NCBI GenBank assembly: GCA_946628045.1
Contig: CAMOVZ010000004.1
Location: forward strand, 49,365 to 113,364
Length of the DNA: 64,000 nucleotides
Direction: 5' to 3'
From: an uncultured Caryophanales bacterium
Lineage (GTDB): Bacteria; Bacillota_I; Bacilli_A; RF39; UBA660
The notes beneath the pieces were generated by a model. The model ran no database searches. It was not told where the DNA came from and saw only the letters and a list, made by a program, of their open reading frames with translations. The position numbers and the translations under genes were made by a program. Shown here piece after piece: positions 58,842-64,000 of this stretch. Numbering within the stretch: position 1 is the stretch's first letter; the number at the start of each line of letters is the position of its first letter.

Positions 58842-60032
58842 ATGAATCAAGATAATGGGTATAAAATTTTTTGTCCTAGATGCGGAAGTGAAATGAATAG
58901 TAACTCTAGATATTGTATGAAGTGCGGATATTTAAATCCTGGTAGTGAAGCTAATCAAAATATTCAACAATATATTCCTACTGGTGCGGTATCTTCATAC
59001 CAAGTTGGTTCTGGACAGACTATTGTTCAAAATAGTGATGAAGTAACTACAGGTATAGCTAGTAATACTGGTAGTAAGAAATTATGCTTTTTGATTAATT
59101 ATTTAATATATATGGTTATTATAGTATTAAGTTTCTTTATAATAATAGGTAACGATATTACTAGTTTTGATATTATTAAAAACTCTCTTTTTCCATATGT
59201 AGCATTTATTACTTCAATAATATTTTTATTTGTATACTCTATGGAATTAGTATTTATGAAATGTAATAGAAGATGGTGGAATGCTTTAATACCTATTTAT
59301 AATTTATTTATATTATGTGATATAGTTTATAAAAAGAAATTATTAGGAATAGTATTATTAATACCAGTAGTAGGTCAAATATTTTTCTTAGTAACATTAT
59401 ATATAATGGGTACTAAATTTAAATATAGTGGATTACTTACTATGTTATTTCCTATTATATTTATACCTATGATGGGATTTGGTTCTAGATTTTATGAAGG
59501 AATTAATTATGTAGGAGAAGAGAGAACATTAGAAAAAGATTATAAGAGAAAGAAAATATTCTTTATATCTTTAATGATATTTTTAATATTTGGTTTTGTA
59601 TGTATATTTTGGACTAATATTATTGAGATAAAGAGTAAAACTAAAAGATTTACTAATTATTATTATGTATATGCAACTAATCAAATTATTGATAAAACAA
59701 AGCAATTAGCTGATGAAAATTATTTAGAGTGTGATATTCCATATAATTCTACTAGTGGAAGATATTATATAGAATATGCTGATATGGGTGATGTTGCTTA
59801 TTTTCCATTTTATTACTGGAGAGATGTAATAGGGGGATATGTAATTATTGATAATACTAGTGGTAGTAGTAAATATTATATTAGTATTAGTGATGGTACT
59901 TATGGATATCCTGAGACATTATCTAGTGATGTTAAACTTGAAACTATAGTTCCTTATGAAAAAGTAAATAATAGAAGTGATATTAATCGTTGTATTAATA
60001 CAAAACATAAGGCTACTACTGGTGAATTATAA
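58842..60032 (+). CDS. Zinc-ribbon membrane protein, DUF5684-like
   Basis: The 396 residues start with a double-CxxC zinc ribbon (CPRCGSEM...CMKCGY), a disordered linker, and then a membrane domain of about six helices whose motif RRWWNALIPIYNLFILCDI is typical of DUF5684-type proteins. The last 120 residues after the final helix form a pilin-like or beta-rich extracytoplasmic domain with two Cys. No function is known. AGAGGTGTTAAT precedes the start. Confidence 0.65.
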   Translation: MNQDNGYKIFCPRCGSEMNSNSRYCMKCGYLNPGSEANQNIQQYIPTGAVSSYQVGSGQTIVQNSDEVTTGIASNTGSKKLCFLINYLIYMVIIVLSFFIIIGNDITSFDIIKNSLFPYVAFITSIIFLFVYSMELVFMKCNRRWWNALIPIYNLFILCDIVYKKKLLGIVLLIPVVGQIFFLVTLYIMGTKFKYSGLLTMLFPIIFIPMMGFGSRFYEGINYVGEERTLEKDYKRKKIFFISLMIFLIFGFVCIFWTNIIEIKSKTKRFTNYYYVYATNQIIDKTKQLADENYLECDIPYNSTSGRYYIEYADMGDVAYFPFYYWRDVIGGYVIIDNTSGSSKYYISISDGTYGYPETLSSDVKLETIVPYEKVNNRSDINRCINTKHKATTGEL

Positions 60033-60038
60033 AAATAC

Positions 60039-60067
60039 TTGAAATAATTATGATTATTTTATATAAT
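60039..60067 (+). promoter_or_regulatory. Promoter of the serS T-box transcript
   Basis: TTGAAA, 17 bases, TATAAT, just upstream of the leader. Confidence 0.7.
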
Positions 60068-60073
60068 TAAAAA

Positions 60074-60258
60074 GAAGTCGATAATTAGAACTAATAATAA
60101 GATTATTTAATCATAGAGAATGTGTGGTTGGTGAAAACACTATTAAATACTTATTTATCTACTCTATAGATGGATTTTTCCCGGGTAATACCGTTATCTA
60201 ATTAAGTTAAATAAAGGATGGTACCGTCTTATTAGACTCCTTGTACTGTTCTTTTTTT
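60074..60258 (+). promoter_or_regulatory. T-box leader controlling serS
   Basis: A tRNA-sensing leader with Stem I closed by ATAGAG/CTCTAT (60114-60119 and 60162-60167 approximately) and distal loop GGTTGGTGAAAAC. The T-box core is AGGATGGTACCG (60215-60226). Its terminator alternative GGATGGTAC/GTACTGTTC is followed by seven T. Unloaded tRNA would stabilise the antiterminator. A TCT in the 3' side of Stem I (near 60158) is a plausible serine specifier, which fits the serS gene downstream. Confidence 0.9.
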
Positions 60259-60272
60259 GTTTAGGAGGATAT

Positions 60273-60563
60273 ATGAAAAGAGAATTTATTAAAGGTGATA
60301 TAGTTAAACATTTTAAAAGAGAAATGATGAGTAAAGAAGAATTAGAAAAAAATCCTAATAAATATTTATATGAGATAATAGGTAGTGCTAGACATACTGA
60401 AAACGAAGAAGAATTAATAATATATAAACCATTATATGAGACTGATTGTGTTAAAGGAGTAGATTATGCGGCTAGACCTATGGATATGTTTGTCTCGGAA
60501 GTAGATCATGAAAAATACCCGGATGTTAAACAAAAATATAGATTTGAGAAAGTGGAGGATTAA
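60273..60563 (+). CDS. DUF1653 family protein
   Basis: A 96-residue protein matching the DUF1653 pattern: [42 protein letters not shown] and [13 protein letters not shown]. Function unknown; often a tiny beta-barrel protein. AGGAGGATAT precedes the start. It lies between the T-box and serS and is therefore under serine-tRNA control; its stop is one base before the serS ATG. Confidence 0.85.
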   Translation: MKREFIKGDIVKHFKREMMSKEELEKNPNKYLYEIIGSARHTENEEELIIYKPLYETDCVKGVDYAARPMDMFVSEVDHEKYPDVKQKYRFEKVED

Positions 60564-60564
60564 T

Positions 60565-61851
60565 ATGATAGATATAAAATTAATAAGAGAAAATAGAGAT
60601 TTAGTAAAAGAAAATATTAAAAAGAAATTTCAAGATGAAAAATTACCTTTAGTTGATGAGGTATATGAATTAGATAAGAAAGTAAGAGAAGTACAAGTAA
60701 AAGCAGATACTTTAAAAGCAGAAAAAAATAAACTTAGTGGTGAAATTGGTAAATTAATGCAACAAGGTGAAAAAGAGAAGGCCGAAGAAGTTAAGAAGAA
60801 AGTTGCTAATAGTGGAGAAGAAATAAAAGCATTAGAAGAAGAACAAGTAAAACTAACTAATGAGATAAAAGAAAAAATGATGGTTATTCCACAAATAATA
60901 GATCCATCTGTTCCTATTGGAAGGGATGACACTGAAAATGTTGAAGTACAAAGATTTGGAGAACCAGTAGTACCAAGTTATGAAATACCATATCATGCAG
61001 ATATTATTGAAAGAGTTAATGGAATGGATAAAGAAGCTGCAGGTAGAACTTCAGGACAAGGATTCTATTATTTATTAGGTGATATTGCACGTCTACATGA
61101 AGCAATGATTGCATATGCAAGAGATTATATGATCGATAATGGGTTTACTTATGCTATTCCACCATTTATGATTCATTCTGATGTAGTAACAGGTGTTATG
61201 AGTTTTCCTGAAATGGAAGCAATGATGTATAAAATTGAAGGTGAAGATTTATATTTAATTGGTACTAGCGAACACTCAATGATTGGTAAATTTAAAGATC
61301 AAATAATTAAGAAAGAAGATTTACCAATTAGTATGACAAGTTATTCTCCTTGTTTTAGAAAAGAAGGAGGAAGCCATGGATTAGAGGAAAGAGGATTATA
61401 TAGAGTTCATCAATTTGAAAAACAAGAGATGATAGTTATATGTGAACCTGAAGAATCTATGGAATGGTATGAAAAAATGTGGAAACTTACTGTTGAAATA
61501 TTTAGAAATTTTGATATACCAGTAAGACAATTAGAATGTTGTAGTGGTGACTTAGCAGACTTAAAAGTTAAATCATGTGATATAGAAGCATGGAGCCCTC
61601 GTCAAAAGAAATATTTCGAAGTTGGAAGTTGTAGTACGTTGGGTGATGCTCAAGCAAGAAGACTTGGAATTCGTGCTAAAGGAGATAAAGGAACATATTA
61701 TTTACATACATTAAATAATACTGTTGTAGCTACTCCTCGTGGATTAATTGCTTTAATTGAAAATAATTATCAAGAAGATGGTTCAATTAAAATACCAAAA
61801 GCACTACAACCTTATATGGGTGGAAAAGATAAAATTATTCCTAAAAAATAA
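60565..61851 (+). CDS. serS: Seryl-tRNA synthetase
   Basis: Class II synthetase charging tRNA-Ser. The 428 residues have the N-terminal tRNA-binding coiled coil (about 30-105), motif 2 (FRKEGGSHGLEERGLYRVHQ begins near 265) and motif 3 (NNTVVATPRGLIALIEN). ATG 60565 follows GGAGGATTAAT; an upstream in-frame extension overlaps DUF1653 and is rejected. Regulated by the T-box. Confidence 0.97.
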   Translation: MIDIKLIRENRDLVKENIKKKFQDEKLPLVDEVYELDKKVREVQVKADTLKAEKNKLSGEIGKLMQQGEKEKAEEVKKKVANSGEEIKALEEEQVKLTNEIKEKMMVIPQIIDPSVPIGRDDTENVEVQRFGEPVVPSYEIPYHADIIERVNGMDKEAAGRTSGQGFYYLLGDIARLHEAMIAYARDYMIDNGFTYAIPPFMIHSDVVTGVMSFPEMEAMMYKIEGEDLYLIGTSEHSMIGKFKDQIIKKEDLPISMTSYSPCFRKEGGSHGLEERGLYRVHQFEKQEMIVICEPEESMEWYEKMWKLTVEIFRNFDIPVRQLECCSGDLADLKVKSCDIEAWSPRQKKYFEVGSCSTLGDAQARRLGIRAKGDKGTYYLHTLNNTVVATPRGLIALIENNYQEDGSIKIPKALQPYMGGKDKIIPKK

Positions 61852-61878
61852 AAAGATAAGTTACTTATCTTTTTTTTA
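61849..61878 (+). terminator. Terminator of serS
   Basis: AAAAGATAAG/CTTATCTTTT with loop TTA and T-run. Confidence 0.85.
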
Positions 61879-61887
61879 TGATAAAAT
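61879..61887 (+). promoter_or_regulatory. Extended -10 of the Tim44-like gene
   Basis: TGA-TAAAAT right after the serS terminator. Confidence 0.5.
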
Positions 61888-61905
61888 ATTCATAGGAGTG
61901 ATGAT

Positions 61906-62622
61906 ATGGCAGGTTTATTATTTTTAATAGGCGGTATTATTTTGATAATAGGGGCAGTTACTGCTTTATCTGTATTTTTATATTTTAAGATAAAACTTAG
62001 AAAAGCATTAGATTCAGCAGGATTTGAAGGTAAAAATATAGGAGAAATTATAAAAGAAGCAAGATTACAAGATGAAATAGAACCTAAAAGTTTAGCTAGT
62101 ATGGATAGAGTTTATTTAAGTCAAATAAAAGAAGATTTTCCAGGTATTAATATAAGTCAAATAAAGAGACAATCTGAACAAGTAATACTAGACTGTTATA
62201 GTTGTGTTGAAGCTAAGAATAGTAGAAAACTTAAAGGTAAAATTAAAAGTTTTGTAGATAAAATGATTAGTGAATACGAAGGAAAAAATGTAAAATTTGA
62301 TGAATTTAAGATTCATAATACTGTTTTATCTAGTTATAAAAAAGATGATAAAACTGCAAGTATTTTCTTTGCGTCAGCTTATGAGTATGTATTGAGAGTG
62401 GATGGCAAAGAAAAAAAAGTACAAGATAGGGCAAAGACTGAATTTATTTATGTATTAGATGAACATGAACTTGCTGATAATCAAAATGTTATTGGTGTAC
62501 ATTGTCCTAATTGTAATAGTCCTATTACTGATATAGCAAATAAAACATGTAGTTATTGTGGTACTCAAGTTGTGCTAGTATTAGGAAGAGTATTTGCTTG
62601 TAATGATATTAGAAGGTATTAA
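61906..62622 (+). CDS. Tim44-like domain protein with zinc ribbon
   Basis: The 238 residues have an N-terminal membrane helix (about 4-27), a Tim44/NTF2-like domain opening with EDFPGINISQIKRQSEQVI and continuing with beta strands, and a C-terminal four-Cys zinc ribbon (CPNCNSPI...CSYCGT). In other Gram-positives such proteins are found near SPFH/YdjI-type genes, as here. Its function may be envelope stress handling, which is inference. AGGAGTGATGAT precedes the start. Confidence 0.7.
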   Translation: MAGLLFLIGGIILIIGAVTALSVFLYFKIKLRKALDSAGFEGKNIGEIIKEARLQDEIEPKSLASMDRVYLSQIKEDFPGINISQIKRQSEQVILDCYSCVEAKNSRKLKGKIKSFVDKMISEYEGKNVKFDEFKIHNTVLSSYKKDDKTASIFFASAYEYVLRVDGKEKKVQDRAKTEFIYVLDEHELADNQNVIGVHCPNCNSPITDIANKTCSYCGTQVVLVLGRVFACNDIRRY

Positions 62623-62689
62623 AAAAATATATACAAAAAATGTAATATATTGTATAATTAAATTATAAATTTTAGATAGGAGATGTTTT

Positions 62690-63821
<1,132 letters not shown>

Positions 63822-63822
63822 G

Positions 63823-63851
63823 TTGTAAAAATCTGGTGATAGTTTTATAAT
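63823..63851 (+). promoter_or_regulatory. Promoter of the last gene
   Basis: TTGTAA, 17 bases, TATAAT; GGGAG ribosome site follows. Confidence 0.6.
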
Positions 63852-63876
63852 TAAATCATAATAGGGAGATTTGTAT

Positions 63877-64000
63877 ATGAGAAGAAATAAAAAGAAAGAA
63901 AAAATAACTTTTTTATTACTATTACTATTGGGAATTAGTATAGGTTTTGCAGCACTAGCTACAACATTAAAAATTAACGGAACAGCTAATATTAGTAAAA
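63877..64000 (+). CDS. Start of a secreted surface protein (3' end outside window)
   Basis: Only 41 residues are visible: a basic head (RRNKKKEK), a hydrophobic signal helix (FLLLLLLGISIGFAALATT) and LKINGTANIS. The pattern G(Y/F)AALxTxLxINGTA is common at the start of surface or TasA/camelysin-like proteins of gut Firmicutes. GGGAG lies before ATG 63877. The gene runs off the right edge. Confidence 0.55.
   Translation, partial: MRRNKKKEKITFLLLLLLGISIGFAALATTLKINGTANISK

Overview
This 64 kb window is chromosomal DNA of a very AT-rich, low-GC Gram-positive bacterium of the Bacilli type that makes endospores. By eye the GC content is around or below 30 percent. Bacilli markers are ezrA, gpsB, recU, dnaD, recX, rnj, rny, a class B RNase P RNA and a serS T-box. 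Sporulation markers are spoIVA, a SpoVIF-like protein, spoVS, a CotD-like coat protein, DacF and two tiny YjcZ-like peptides. Tryptophan is read from TGG and TAA/TAG end nearly every gene, so the standard bacterial code applies. An uncultured, reduced-genome gut Bacilli lineage fits best, but that is inference. I saw no phage, insertion sequence, CRISPR array, rRNA or tRNA gene.

Layout. 0-10 kb: the end of ezrA, a prepilin-like protein, thiI, two acetate kinases around a PrsW-type protease, nrnA and engB. 10-16 kb (mostly minus strand): a lipase-like hydrolase and the group der - SHOCT-like protein - spoVIF-like - unknown - spoIVA. 16-24 kb: membrane proteins, HU, cca, dnaD-nth, then ponA-type PBP and recU on the minus strand. 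24-33 kb: gpsB-rnpB, rodZ-pgsA, recA, murE, rny, a lone DUF1016-type domain, rnj. 33-43 kb: ftsY, ylxM, a HerA-type ATPase and ffh, then single-gene units, cotD, rpoZ and recX. 43-50 kb: PrsA foldase, YjcZ-like peptides, HIT protein, a WG-repeat/coiled-coil protein, sufS-sufU and a short SSB. 50-60 kb: a nucleoside phosphorylase, a cell-surface cassette (thioester-type surface protein, sortase, membrane protein), VanY and DacF peptidases, an SGNH-like protein with VanW, and spoVS. 60-64 kb: T-box, DUF1653 protein and serS, then Tim44-like and SPFH zinc-ribbon proteins and the start of a surface protein.

Many neighbour pairs match Bacillus subtilis order (ezrA/thiI, dnaD/nth, recU/PBP, gpsB/rnpB, rodZ/pgsA/recA/rny, ftsY/ylxM/ffh, der/spoIVA). 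The interest therefore lies in the genes inserted into or replaced within those conserved blocks.

Regulatory architecture is very uniform. A short hairpin terminator usually overlaps the stop codon. Its T-run is followed by an extended -10 (TGN-TATAAT or TGN-TAAAAT), and the ribosome site is often GGTGAT a few bases before ATG. No stretch above about 300 bases lacks a gene or RNA.
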